A stretch of DNA of 15,614 nt. Source: Clostridia bacterium. GTDB lineage: Bacteria > Bacillota > Clostridia > TANB77 > CAG-508. The notes under the pieces are model-generated. The model was not told where the DNA came from, searched no databases, and worked only from the letters and a program-made list of their open reading frames with translations. The stretch covers positions 1 through 15,614 of the forward strand of contig CAAGQX010000177.1 in NCBI GenBank assembly GCA_900772235.1. The letters are read 5' to 3'. Below, in pieces: positions 1 to 8,562 of the stretch (within the stretch, counting starts at the first letter, position 1; every line of letters begins with the position of its first letter). The translations under genes were made by a program, and so were the position numbers.

Positions 1-59
1 AATAAGATTTGACAATGCCAGATATAACACAGACAGGAGGGAGGAGGACAGTGTCAGAG
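1..59 (+). repeat. Left inverted terminal repeat and putative replication origin
   Basis: These 59 bases match the reverse complement of the last 59 bases of the window without a mismatch; base 60 is A here and C at the other end. Terminal inverted repeats with a linear map are the rule in protein-primed phages, where the terminal protein is joined to each 5' end and the repeat is the origin. The end begins AATAAG, and its first two identical bases would allow sliding-back initiation as known for phi29. A G-rich tract at 36-47 (four short G runs) lies inside. The last gene stops only 11 bases further in. The true terminus could extend past the window if assembly stopped in the repeat. Confidence 0.9.
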
Positions 60-70
60 ACTGGAGAGGT

Positions 71-1534
71 CTAAGCCAGAGTCCAGCCTTTGTCAGTGGC
101 GATAGCTTTGTCTGTGTCAGAGAGTAAAGCTAAGGCAGCGGCACCTACTGTCAGAGTCTGTGGAGTAGTTACCGTTTGTAGTCCATTGTTAAAGATCCAC
201 AAGAGTTCATCTCTAGTGTATAAGTTGTAGTTGTTGTTTATGCTATTACGTATGTCAAGGGATCTTGTTATGTTAGTCATTCTAAATTGTTGGCATGATG
301 AGAATGCGTTATTGTTTGCTATTACTTTGGTTCCATTCAATACTCCTCTATATGTAACTATAGTGCCATATCTAAACCATTCAGAAATACATTGATTTGG
401 TCCTTCTATAAATGTTTCAGGTAATTCTGTTATATGTGTAGAATCAAATATATATGTTGAATTCATTTTTGTAAATCCATCATTCTCAGAATCTGAATAT
501 GCGTCAGATATATCATTTATGCTTGTGCATCCTGCATATATTCTGTTAGAGTTACTATCAGTTGTTAAATTATGTGGTAGTGTCTTTATAGGCATATATG
601 GTAAAGAACTACAATTATAAAATGCGTATCCTAGTGTAGGATATTCAACAAAATTATTTATATATCCACAGTTTATTAAACTTGAGCAATCTCTAAATGT
701 ATCTGCTAATTCACTTATTGTATGACCATTAAAAGCAGTATCATCTATAGATACTAATTCTTTACAATATCTAAACATTTTGCCTACATATAAAATAGTA
801 TCAACAAACTTTAACTCTGGAACAGATTTTAATGACCCATATACATCTGATGAATAGGGTGAGCCAAAATATAGATAATTTGCACTGTATTGATTTAGTC
901 CGTAAAAACTAAAGTATTCTAATCTTAAGGTTCTTAATGAATTACTATTACCATTCATTTTTATTTTTACTGAACTACAATTTCCACTAATTTCTAATAT
1001 TCCACTATCTATACCATAATAACCATAATTGCCATTTCCTCCAACAACTAATTGAGAAATATTTCCTCTAGCTGATTCTACTTCTACTATAAGATAATTC
1101 TCACCAGAATCTGCAGTATAATAATTTTGATATATTTCAGATGTTAATTCTGGTTCTACTACAGATTTAATTAATGTTGTATCTTTATAATATTTACTTG
1201 TTATTACTATATTACTAAGAGTTGCTCCTGTAAATGTTAAAGAGAAGAATCTTCTAGGTACAGACAAATCTAATAAGAAGAATATATGATCACTTGCATC
1301 TGCCATTTCACTAGGAAGTAACATTGTTGGCCATGCTTTATTTCTATTCTTTTCCCTATATTGTTTAGCATTAGCAGGATCATAATCTTCTGATACAGAA
1401 ATCTGTTTAATAGAATCTGCATAAGAGGAAAGAGGTGCAGACGTATCTAACGTTACACCCTTTTCATTTATTGCTAATCTTATATTTTCTTTACTTGATT
1501 TTATAGCTTGTAATTTTTCTGCTGTTGTTCCCAT
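71..1534 (-). CDS. Receptor-binding tail fibre with BspA-like (DUF285-type) repeats
   Basis: A 487-residue protein, probably the host-binding appendage (the role of gp12 in phi29). Residues 1-46 resemble the short N-terminal module common on gut phage tail fibres (KLQAIKSSKENIRLAI followed by LSSYADSIKQI). The middle carries cysteine-containing leucine-rich repeats of the BspA/DUF285 kind, visible as MFRYCKELVS (253-262), FRDCSSLINC (280-289) and FYNCSSLPYM (305-314). The last 28 residues (LTVGAAALALLSDTDKAIAT then DKGWTLA) look like a C-terminal tip module seen on otherwise unrelated phage fibres. The ATG follows a strong GGAGAGGTGAT site and shares one base with the stop of the upstream fibre gene (TAATG). 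The final ~110 bases are about 50% GC by count, against about 33% in the next 110, which suggests a separately acquired tip. Fold family is fairly sure; receptor-binding role is inferred. Confidence 0.75.
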   Translation of the reverse strand: MGTTAEKLQAIKSSKENIRLAINEKGVTLDTSAPLSSYADSIKQISVSEDYDPANAKQYREKNRNKAWPTMLLPSEMADASDHIFFLLDLSVPRRFFSLTFTGATLSNIVITSKYYKDTTLIKSVVEPELTSEIYQNYYTADSGENYLIVEVESARGNISQLVVGGNGNYGYYGIDSGILEISGNCSSVKIKMNGNSNSLRTLRLEYFSFYGLNQYSANYLYFGSPYSSDVYGSLKSVPELKFVDTILYVGKMFRYCKELVSIDDTAFNGHTISELADTFRDCSSLINCGYINNFVEYPTLGYAFYNCSSLPYMPIKTLPHNLTTDSNSNRIYAGCTSINDISDAYSDSENDGFTKMNSTYIFDSTHITELPETFIEGPNQCISEWFRYGTIVTYRGVLNGTKVIANNNAFSSCQQFRMTNITRSLDIRNSINNNYNLYTRDELLWIFNNGLQTVTTPQTLTVGAAALALLSDTDKAIATDKGWTLA

Positions 1535-2865
1535 TAAATCACCTCTCCATTAATTTGGTCTAATACAGTATTAATATCACCAATTTTAGTATCTACATAT
1601 GTAATAGTAGCATAGCTTTCTAAATTAGCAGTTATCATATCATTAACATCACTTTCACTAACATAATTAGGAGTTATTTCTGTAAGATTTCCTGTTGATG
1701 AGCTATACATAAATACTTGATATTGACGTCCATAAAAGAATACAATTGAACCATCTGCTGGAACTGCTAAATAAGTAAGTTGTACTCCTGTATTAGTAGC
1801 CTTAATTTCTCCAATATTAATAAAGTTTTTATATGTTGAATCTGTTAATATATCTAGTGCTGCTTGTCTTATTGCTGTAGTATTTGATGCAGCTGTTATT
1901 AAACTTCTATAATGTATTTTCATATAATTACCGATGTCAATACCAGAAGTGCCACTTAATATATTTTGCCCGTCAAATGATGCTATATATAAATTGGAAG
2001 CATCTTCTCCTATTAGTGGAGATGTATTAATTTGTGCTAATTTTATATTAGCTTGATCAGGTAATACTACACCATTACGAGCTAAAACTAGCTTATTAGC
2101 ATCTATTGCTAAATTTGTAGGAACTGTATTTTGTACTGCTTGAACATCTGCAGGAGTTGCATATCCTCCTTGAACTGCTATTGTACCAAAGTTAGCCCAT
2201 TTAAGAGTTCCATTTTCAGATACTAAACCATATAGGTCTGATTGATTATTTGATTTAACTACATAAGCATCGTTTCTTCCTGATATAGATGGAGAAGGTA
2301 ATTGATCAATACTTGTTAAAGTATCTACTATTGTAACTGCAAACGCATTTTCTCCATTTAATCCTCTAGGACCTTGAGCTCCTGGATCACCTTTATCTCC
2401 TTTAGGGCCTTTAGGTCCCATAGCACCTTGAGGGCCTTTCAAAGATCCAAATTCAGAATCCGGTCTATCATCTGTATAAATAATCTTCATATATCCAGAA
2501 CTATCTACATATATGTTTGCTATTCCAACACCTGTATCACCTTGAGGACCTTGAGGACCTGTTTTACCAGGAATATTAGAAGGAGCTGGGAATTGTCCAA
2601 CTGATACGAATCTTGCGGCATCTTGTGCTTCTAATCTAGTCCATATATATAAATTATACGGAGCAGTTGTACCAACAAGATATGCATCTCCATATTGTGA
2701 TGCTGATGGAGGTAATTTAGTTGAATCTGATAGAATGCCTAAAACTCTTATTCCCATATTATTAAGAGTCAGGGTCGTTGCTACATATCTATCTATATCT
2801 TCTTGATTTTTTAAAACTTGTTCTTGTAAGTTTCTATAAACTTTATCATTATAAATTATTGCCAT
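1534..2865 (-). CDS. Collagen-like repeat fibre protein
   Basis: A 443-residue structural protein with two Gly-X-Y collagen-like tracts, residues 100-114 and 144-173 (for example GPQGAMGPKGPKGDKGDPG). Such tracts form trimeric stalks in phage fibres. Residues 15-35 may be a short coiled coil. The segment YGDAYLVGTTAPYNLYIW (58-75) resembles repeated units of other phage tail fibres, and a similar unit recurs near residue 199 (DAYVVKSNNQSDLYGL). The long C-terminal part is unrecognised and could be a receptor or sugar-binding head. The ATG has GGAGG 7 bases upstream, and the start lies 17 bases inside the preceding membrane protein gene. Its place next to the receptor-binding protein suggests the two form one appendage, although a head fibre as in phi29 gp8.5 is possible. 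Confidence 0.72.
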   Translation of the reverse strand: MAIIYNDKVYRNLQEQVLKNQEDIDRYVATTLTLNNMGIRVLGILSDSTKLPPSASQYGDAYLVGTTAPYNLYIWTRLEAQDAARFVSVGQFPAPSNIPGKTGPQGPQGDTGVGIANIYVDSSGYMKIIYTDDRPDSEFGSLKGPQGAMGPKGPKGDKGDPGAQGPRGLNGENAFAVTIVDTLTSIDQLPSPSISGRNDAYVVKSNNQSDLYGLVSENGTLKWANFGTIAVQGGYATPADVQAVQNTVPTNLAIDANKLVLARNGVVLPDQANIKLAQINTSPLIGEDASNLYIASFDGQNILSGTSGIDIGNYMKIHYRSLITAASNTTAIRQAALDILTDSTYKNFINIGEIKATNTGVQLTYLAVPADGSIVFFYGRQYQVFMYSSSTGNLTEITPNYVSESDVNDMITANLESYATITYVDTKIGDINTVLDQINGEVI

Positions 2866-3412
2866 TTTGTTCCTCCGCTTCTTTTATTTTTTCTTTCATG
2901 TATGGTACATGCATGTTGTTAAAGTAATTATATGCCTTATTCATTCCTAGTAATCCTAGTGAAATAAACATAAATAAATTAGCTAATGCAAGCATCAAAT
3001 AAGTATAATCGTGCATTCCTCGAATAGCTATAATAGTAATTCCTATTGATGTTACAGTTACACCTAATACTTTAGTTCCAATATCTTTAATAAGAGATGT
3101 AACCCAGAAGTAATTCATACTATGAGTTTTTTTATCTTTTGTTTTTGTGTTATAATATTTCTCTACTATAGCTTTATTTTCTTCAGAGTTCCTTGCGAAT
3201 GATTCTCCTTGTATTTTTAAGAATTGTGCTATTACTAACCCTACAATAGCATTAACAACTGCAAATTCTACAACATTAGTTATATTTCTTTCTTGCATAC
3301 CAACTATCATAACAATTACAATAATTATATACATTATGGAGGTGATAGATGCCCCTATAGCACCAACATAGTTTAGTATAGGGACAATCTTCTTTTTAAA
3401 AGTATCATTCAT
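2849..3412 (-). CDS. Multi-pass membrane protein of unknown function
   Basis: A 187-residue protein with four hydrophobic stretches, roughly residues 10-38, 46-66, 114-131 and 137-157. They are separated by a charged loop (67-105) and followed by a charged tail (170-187). No family is recognised. It starts with an ATGA overlap on the stop of the preceding membrane gene and has an AAGGAG site, so the two are probably translationally coupled. In phi29 this stretch after the collar genes carries appendage, tail lysin, holin and lysozyme genes, so a part in lysis, entry or exclusion of other phages is possible. Four segments and 187 residues are large for a classical holin. No peptidoglycan hydrolase motif is visible here or in neighbouring genes. 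Confidence 0.6.
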   Translation of the reverse strand: MNDTFKKKIVPILNYVGAIGASITSIMYIIIVIVMIVGMQERNITNVVEFAVVNAIVGLVIAQFLKIQGESFARNSEENKAIVEKYYNTKTKDKKTHSMNYFWVTSLIKDIGTKVLGVTVTSIGITIIAIRGMHDYTYLMLALANLFMFISLGLLGMNKAYNYFNNMHVPYMKEKIKEAEEQNGNNL

Positions 3413-3780
3413 CGTCTATCAATCTCCTTATTAATAACAGTTAATTCTTTATACTTATGATATAAAGGAGTAAATATAAATTCATCTAGTATAGTAGTTA
3501 TAGCTGTTATAATTATCAACGTTTGTATATCTTGCATTACCATATATATACCAAGTAGTATAATCCATATAGTTGAACGTATATGATATTTAGCAAGTAA
3601 ATTAATAAGCGCTATTACAATACCTATTACAGAGCAGATTGTTAAAGTTATTTTTCCGCTATTGTCGCTTACTGTAAAGCCTGCTATTAAATAACCTAAA
3701 ATAGGTCCGTATGCCAAGAGTATAGAAACTATATGGAAGAATCTTCTCTTGGCTCTACATTTTTTAGTTCTTTCTGTCAT
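3409..3780 (-). CDS. Small four-helix membrane protein, holin candidate
   Basis: A 123-residue protein with a very basic N-terminus (MTERTKKCRAKRR), then hydrophobic segments near 15-36, 44-64, 68-84 and 86-104, and a charged C-terminus. Size and layout would suit a holin or another inner-membrane protein, but no family is recognised. The ATG has AGGAGG 7 bases upstream and starts one base after the stop of the preceding gene. It ends in TGA, overlapping the ATG of the next membrane gene by four bases. This TGA is evidence that the phage does not read TGA as tryptophan. A holin role is inference from position and topology only. Confidence 0.6.
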   Translation of the reverse strand: MTERTKKCRAKRRFFHIVSILLAYGPILGYLIAGFTVSDNSGKITLTICSVIGIVIALINLLAKYHIRSTIWIILLGIYMVMQDIQTLIIITAITTILDEFIFTPLYHKYKELTVINKEIDRR

Positions 3781-3781
3781 G

Positions 3782-4060
3782 TTATTCCTCCTGCTTTACA
3801 TTTGCTAAGAGGTATTTTAATTTTCTATTTTCCTCTACCAGTCTATAATTTTCTTCTAGTATCTTATTAGTATTAGCTGTACATTCCTGTACTGCTTTCA
3901 TAATAGCTTCTTGATCTTCTCTACAATTAAGTAGTTTTTCATCATAAGCTTTAGAAACATTATTAATTTTAGAAGTTAATATTTTAACAACAACTGAAAT
4001 TAATGCTGAACTTAAAACTGGTATAAGTGCAATTACATAATCTTTTAATTCTGCTAGCAT
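3782..4060 (-). CDS. Single-pass membrane protein with coiled-coil tail
   Basis: A 92-residue protein with one hydrophobic segment (about residues 8-28) followed by a long charged helix with coiled-coil character (38-88, ending KLKYLLANVKQEE). I place the start at the ATG preceded by CGGAGGACTAAA. A longer frame runs 15 codons upstream into the collar gene but has no suitable ribosome binding site. The start lies one base after the upstream stop (TAAAATG). It is the first of three consecutive membrane protein genes. It could be a holin-like protein, a spanin-like tether or a membrane-bound entry factor; the sequence does not decide. Confidence 0.6.
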   Translation of the reverse strand: MLAELKDYVIALIPVLSSALISVVVKILTSKINNVSKAYDEKLLNCREDQEAIMKAVQECTANTNKILEENYRLVEENRKLKYLLANVKQEE

Positions 4061-4061
4061 T

Positions 4062-4628
4062 TTAGTCCTCCGATTCATACCATAAAGGTAATTCTGGTTG
4101 TACAATTTTTAAGAATAAATCTTTAAATCTGCTTATATATGATTTAGTCATATTGTCTTTTACAGATTCATATTGAATCATATAAGCTTCCATTTTAGAC
4201 TTCTTATAAATTTGTCTTGTTTGGTTATCTATACCTTGAATTATTTCATCCGAAGATACAGAAGGTTGATTACCAGGATGAGCTGCTTGGTTGTACATAG
4301 CTTCAGATCCTCGTAAAATTTCGTCTTCTTTTAAGTTCTTTATTTTCTCTTGTATTTTTAATTTAGTTTCCCATGCAGGTCCATATTGGAATATTAAAGA
4401 GCACACTTGTAATACAAATCTATCTTCATCTGAACTTGCAATAGCAGAGTTGGCATATTCTGCCATTAATAAATAATAAGTCATTTTTAACCCTTTATCT
4501 GATATAGATCCTGCAAAGGGAGAGTCATCAAATATAGTTTCAAATTCTCCATATGTTGGGAATATTTGAGAAAGAGTTCTTGTTCTAAAATTACCATATA
4601 AGTTGGCCATCATCATGTTATTCCACAT
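4062..4628 (-). CDS. Lower collar protein (phi29 gp11-like)
   Basis: A 188-residue protein in the position of gp11, directly after the connector and before the distal tail genes. The early part, with FPTYGEFETIF and then a helical stretch ending RFVLQVCSLIFQYGPAWETK, resembles lower collar proteins of small podoviruses, which join connector to tail knob. It is clearly shorter than phi29 gp11 (about 290 residues). The ATG chosen (MWNNMMMANL) has GGAGGTG with a 7-base spacer. A GTG three codons upstream sits directly on that site and is unlikely. The start lies 11 bases inside the connector gene, so translation is probably coupled. The call rests on order plus weak similarity. Confidence 0.65.
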   Translation of the reverse strand: MWNNMMMANLYGNFRTRTLSQIFPTYGEFETIFDDSPFAGSISDKGLKMTYYLLMAEYANSAIASSDEDRFVLQVCSLIFQYGPAWETKLKIQEKIKNLKEDEILRGSEAMYNQAAHPGNQPSVSSDEIIQGIDNQTRQIYKKSKMEAYMIQYESVKDNMTKSYISRFKDLFLKIVQPELPLWYESED

Positions 4629-5736
4629 TATCTTCACCTCCCATTTCAGGTTGATCTCCTGGAATTCCTTGTTGATCTTGATTTGTTTGAGCTACTCCAT
4701 CGCCGTTCATATCAGCACCGATTACTTCTTCTGGAGCTTCTACCCAAATACCTAATCCCCAAATACCATTTACGATATCACAGAATTGTTGTCTTAATCT
4801 TAAACCATCTTTATAAACTAATCCAACACTTCCTTGGTTCATATCTTGTTCTGCTTCTAGCATGTGTGATTTCTTTTGGAATAAACCACCATTCTTTAAT
4901 CCGTATAATGATAATCTAAAATTATCTAGAGCTTGTAAGTATAGTAAATATTCTTCTGACTTTAATGCAGTTCCTGCTGATGTTAAGTCTTCCATCTCCA
5001 TTGCACCTATCATTGGTATCCAAGGTTGTTGAGATAGAGAAGCATTCTTAACACTCATTGCCGCTGCAGTAACATTTGATCCTTCATCTTGATTTAATAC
5101 TTTAATACCTTTAACACCAGAATTAGACATTAAAGCAGTTTCTGCCATAGGTAATACTTCTGACATTATTCCTAATACAGGATCGTTTAATATACTTCTA
5201 GAAGTATTTATTTCACCTATTCCCTTACAATAATCATGTAATAATACACATGAGTTTTCTGGTGTAAAATCAGAATTTTCATCATATAATTCATATAAGG
5301 TATTAACTACTTTTCTTGTTGAATTAGGGAATTCTTTTACTTTTCCGTCGTTACTTGTACCGTGGAATGGTAAAGCTTTAGTATTTATAAATCTTCCATA
5401 TATGTCAATAGTTCCTTCTAGAGCATAAGGAAGGAAGAAGAACTTATTTAATTGCGGTTGATAGAAGAACATACCTTGACCTTTATAGTAAAGTATTCTC
5501 TCCATAAGTTCCCCATCTAATCCATCTGGTAAGTTGTACCATTCATATCTATTAATTGCGTCTTGTTCATCCATTACAGTTAAACAACGTTTAATATTCA
5601 TGCATAATTGAGTAGGATCAGATTCTGCAGCACGTATAGGTAGTCCAGTTTTAGGATCTATTCCTGCTTGTATATATGTATTTAAATTATAAAGTTTAGG
5701 TTTTTTATTGCTTGTATTTAAATAATTACTTTGCAT
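4618..5736 (-). CDS. Upper collar / connector (portal) protein, phi29 gp10-like
   Basis: A 372-residue protein matching the dodecameric connector of phi29-like phages, through which DNA is packaged and to which the tail is attached. Signs are the N-terminal helical part with NRYEWYNLPDGLDGELMERI and ILYYKGQGMFFY, the core strand LNKFFFLPYALEGTIDIYGR, and the later NDGKVKEFPNSTRKVVNTLY and DNFRLSLYGLKNGGLFQKK segments, which read like portal wing and stem of this family. The tail is acidic and polar (GDQPEMGGEDNVE). It is longer than phi29 gp10 (309 residues). The ATG has AGGAGGACAAA upstream and starts inside the end of the coiled-coil gene. It is flanked by tail and lower collar genes in the usual order. 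Confidence 0.85.
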   Translation of the reverse strand: MQSNYLNTSNKKPKLYNLNTYIQAGIDPKTGLPIRAAESDPTQLCMNIKRCLTVMDEQDAINRYEWYNLPDGLDGELMERILYYKGQGMFFYQPQLNKFFFLPYALEGTIDIYGRFINTKALPFHGTSNDGKVKEFPNSTRKVVNTLYELYDENSDFTPENSCVLLHDYCKGIGEINTSRSILNDPVLGIMSEVLPMAETALMSNSGVKGIKVLNQDEGSNVTAAAMSVKNASLSQQPWIPMIGAMEMEDLTSAGTALKSEEYLLYLQALDNFRLSLYGLKNGGLFQKKSHMLEAEQDMNQGSVGLVYKDGLRLRQQFCDIVNGIWGLGIWVEAPEEVIGADMNGDGVAQTNQDQQGIPGDQPEMGGEDNVE

Positions 5737-6049
5737 TTTGTCCTCCTAACTTACTCGCCATTTCTTTTGTTTTCATTTTAGCTTGTTTCTCTGTCTCATA
5801 AGATGTTTTCTTTTGATGTTTTGCTGTTATAGCACGCGCTTCTTCTTTCTTTGTTCTTTCTGCTTCAGTAAGAGTTTGTTGGTTTCTAAGCGCAATATTT
5901 GCTTCACGAAGTGCAATTATCGACTCTTGATTTTTCTTTGTTCGTTCTCTTTGTTCTTCTAAAACCTCTTTATCGTACATACTTCTTTTAATAGCTCCTG
6001 CACCATAAGCTGCAGTTACGCCCACTTGTGATAGTGATTCTTGAAACAT
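5726..6049 (-). CDS. Small basic coiled-coil structural protein, function unknown
   Basis: A 107-residue protein between tail knob and connector genes. The N-terminus has a short Ala/Gly-rich stretch (QVGVTAAYGAGAIK). From about residue 22 onward it is almost entirely charged helix rich in Glu, Lys, Arg and Gln, with strong coiled-coil character and a basic C-terminus. phi29 has no gene here. I place the start at MFQESL, where AGGAG lies 10 bases upstream and the ATG shares a base with the tail stop (TAATG). A start three codons earlier would overlap the ribosome site. It could be a minor head-tail, ejected or DNA-binding protein; nothing in it decides. Confidence 0.55.
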   Translation of the reverse strand: MFQESLSQVGVTAAYGAGAIKRSMYDKEVLEEQRERTKKNQESIIALREANIALRNQQTLTEAERTKKEEARAITAKHQKKTSYETEKQAKMKTKEMASKLGGQNAK

Positions 6050-8541
6050 TAATACCATCTCCTATCTAAGTAGAATCCTTGTCCTACTTCGTTTGATAAT
6101 TCTTTAGCATAATTATAATCCTCTGATAAATTAGGGAATCTAATTATTGCTCCTTTAATATAAGACTCTTCTACTTCATCTTTATAATTTAAGAAGTATC
6201 TAAGAGTTCCTGTTCTCATTATTGTCATTCCATCATATTTCATCTTCAATTTAAACGCCTCTCTTTCTACATCTGAGCATGTATATTTTTCTAAATATGG
6301 GACATATTTGTTGTCAATATTATATGGATTTGATTTGCTTATAGAATTTGGTAATGCTTGTATATTTTGTAAATTATAATTAAATAAAGTTTTAGTTTTA
6401 TCTATTTGATCATTTCTAAGCATTTCTTTATATTTCACATCCATTGCTCCGCCAAATCCTGCAGGTATTGCTGCTAATGATCCTAATGGATCTCCTGCTC
6501 CAATCATTCCTTGTAATCCAGCATTAATAGTATTAGCAGTAGCATTTACTATATCAGCCTTCTTTTGAATTTTATTGCTCAATTCCATAGATTGAATTTC
6601 TCTATTAAATGTATTTTGATAATTTTTATTTCTATAAGTATAATCTGTCCATGCATTTGAATTTATAGGTAACGAGTAATCTCCTCCACATATTAATCCT
6701 CTACTATCATCATAATCCCTTCCATAAAGTCTATTAAATGTAGGATGAATATTTATATATGGATCAAATGGCTTATATGTACATTGAACATGAAAATTAT
6801 ATATTCCTCCATTTTTGGCAGCATTGAATTCAAATACTTGAGTATGAGACGGATCTGATAATCTATATAAGTCTAATTGCGATTCCTCCTTATAATCCTT
6901 TATTTTAACCGTTCGTGTTATATCAAATGTAAATGATGATTCGTTACACCAAAAAATATATCCAACCTTTTCCTTTTTATCATCTGTAGATTGGTCACCA
7001 TCCTTTTTTATAAATATACTAGTTGAAAATATATATTTATTATAAATTCCTCCATCTCGTAAATATTGCTGAAATGGACAATATGGTACTATTTGAACGT
7101 CAATTATACTATTTGTCCCAATACTAGATGATATGCTTGATGCTATTAGTAAATTATATGTTTTATTGGTTGTTAATTCAGGTTCTACGGAATCATTATA
7201 CACTGGTATATCCCCATATGGCATACAAAACATACTGTATGCATTATCTGTTAATACAGGTATTGTAGATGGTATAGTTGTTGATATTTTTGGACTAATT
7301 TTTTTTAATTTAAATTTTGCTCCTTGATATACAAATTTATATAAAACTGCAGGTTCTGTTGTGTATTCTATATAATCTGATAATTTGGTTAATATAGTAT
7401 CATTATATGATTTAGGAGCCCATCTCTCAACATATTTATATTTATCAATATCAACATCAAAATCACCAGATGGGTCCTTTTCAACTTCTATCATAAAATA
7501 TTCAGTTCCTATTTTATAAATTGTTTTCTGAACGTTTGTATAAACAACATCAAATGGATCATCATATTCCTCTTCCATTAATACATAATCAGATAATAAT
7601 TTTAATTGATCTTTGCATTGTTTATACATAGTAACAATTTCTCCTGCTCCTCCAGTTTTTCCTAAAAATTTATTTGTTAATGCAGGACCATCTACTGAAC
7701 TATAAAATCCTCCATTAACATCCTTTTGCCAGCCTGTTGATGCATCTCCAGTATATTTAATACCAAATGCAGTCGGACTATAAGAATAAGGGCCATTTTC
7801 TGTATATTGAAATAGTGTATAACCCTTAAATATTGGAAGGTATTCCCATCTAGATGCTAGCGCAGAGATTTCTATTATTGGTAATGCCCCCGAAATATAA
7901 CCGTGATATTCTCTTGCATCAGGATTTACGTCCATAAATTCCCAGTATGGTAATGCTGACATCGATGTTAATATTTTTACATTTACCTCACCGGTTTGGT
8001 CTAATATTGTTAATTGTGCTTCTATTGACTTGCCTTTAATTTCATTTATAGCTCCTTTATTTAAATAACCAACAATCCAAGGGCAGTTTGATTTATCAAA
8101 TAATAAATCTTCACTTTTTTTTATTTGGTTATATGATTGTCCTTCATCGTTAAATATACCATCATCTGTTTCTGGATAATTTATATACCCTTTTTCAACC
8201 ATACAAGGGGCATCTAAAACTTCATCTAAATTATCAGCAATTAAATCTCTTCTAAGAGAAACTCTGTATTTTCCTCCTCGTATAAAAGAGCTTTCTACAA
8301 CAAACCATCTAGATTTTATTACTTCATGATCGTATTCATCTGTTTCTGTTATAACAGCATAGTCAGGTGTTTCACCTTTATATGGAAGCACATGACTAGT
8401 ATTTACTCCATCAGCATAATCGAAGGTATATATATTATAGAACGACTCTAAAATATAGTTTTCATAATCTCGAAGTGTTTCTTCTTTTTTTATTTTTCTA
8501 TTATAATAATTATTATATTTTAATAAGTGTAAATTTATCAT
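6049..8541 (-). CDS. Tail knob / distal tail tube protein, phi29 gp9-like
   Basis: An 830-residue protein, the largest in the genome, in the gp9 slot after the capsid gene. The N-terminal part carries the pattern typical of the family: SRWFVVESSFIRGGKYRVSL, then RRDLIADNLDEVLDAPCMVE, then DDGIFNDEGQSYNQIKKSED. In phi29 gp9 forms the hexameric tail tube, and a hydrophobic loop plugs the tube and makes a pore in the host membrane. A Gly/Ala-rich hydrophobic stretch at about residues 660-703 (NAGLQGMIGAGDPLGS, then LAAIPAGFGGAMD) is a good candidate for the equivalent. It is longer than phi29 gp9 (599 residues), so inserted domains are likely. No lysozyme, amidase or CHAP motif is apparent. GGAGG stands 5 bases before the ATG. 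Confidence 0.82.
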   Translation of the reverse strand: MINLHLLKYNNYYNRKIKKEETLRDYENYILESFYNIYTFDYADGVNTSHVLPYKGETPDYAVITETDEYDHEVIKSRWFVVESSFIRGGKYRVSLRRDLIADNLDEVLDAPCMVEKGYINYPETDDGIFNDEGQSYNQIKKSEDLLFDKSNCPWIVGYLNKGAINEIKGKSIEAQLTILDQTGEVNVKILTSMSALPYWEFMDVNPDAREYHGYISGALPIIEISALASRWEYLPIFKGYTLFQYTENGPYSYSPTAFGIKYTGDASTGWQKDVNGGFYSSVDGPALTNKFLGKTGGAGEIVTMYKQCKDQLKLLSDYVLMEEEYDDPFDVVYTNVQKTIYKIGTEYFMIEVEKDPSGDFDVDIDKYKYVERWAPKSYNDTILTKLSDYIEYTTEPAVLYKFVYQGAKFKLKKISPKISTTIPSTIPVLTDNAYSMFCMPYGDIPVYNDSVEPELTTNKTYNLLIASSISSSIGTNSIIDVQIVPYCPFQQYLRDGGIYNKYIFSTSIFIKKDGDQSTDDKKEKVGYIFWCNESSFTFDITRTVKIKDYKEESQLDLYRLSDPSHTQVFEFNAAKNGGIYNFHVQCTYKPFDPYINIHPTFNRLYGRDYDDSRGLICGGDYSLPINSNAWTDYTYRNKNYQNTFNREIQSMELSNKIQKKADIVNATANTINAGLQGMIGAGDPLGSLAAIPAGFGGAMDVKYKEMLRNDQIDKTKTLFNYNLQNIQALPNSISKSNPYNIDNKYVPYLEKYTCSDVEREAFKLKMKYDGMTIMRTGTLRYFLNYKDEVEESYIKGAIIRFPNLSEDYNYAKELSNEVGQGFYLDRRWY

Positions 8542-8562
8542 ATATCCTCCATATAAAGATAA

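Noticed and set aside
9..30. TTGACA in the terminal repeat as a promoter -35 box
   Set aside because: No -10 box at 16-18 bases spacing.
2374..2604. Plus-strand open frame opposite the collagen repeats, and other plus-strand frames
   Set aside because: They lie antisense to well-supported genes, lack ribosome sites and have no recognisable product. The collagen repeat on the other strand explains the open frame.
3409..3411. Mycoplasma-type code with TGA as Trp
   Set aside because: TGA ends a gene here in a four-base overlap with the next start, and tryptophans are encoded by TGG.
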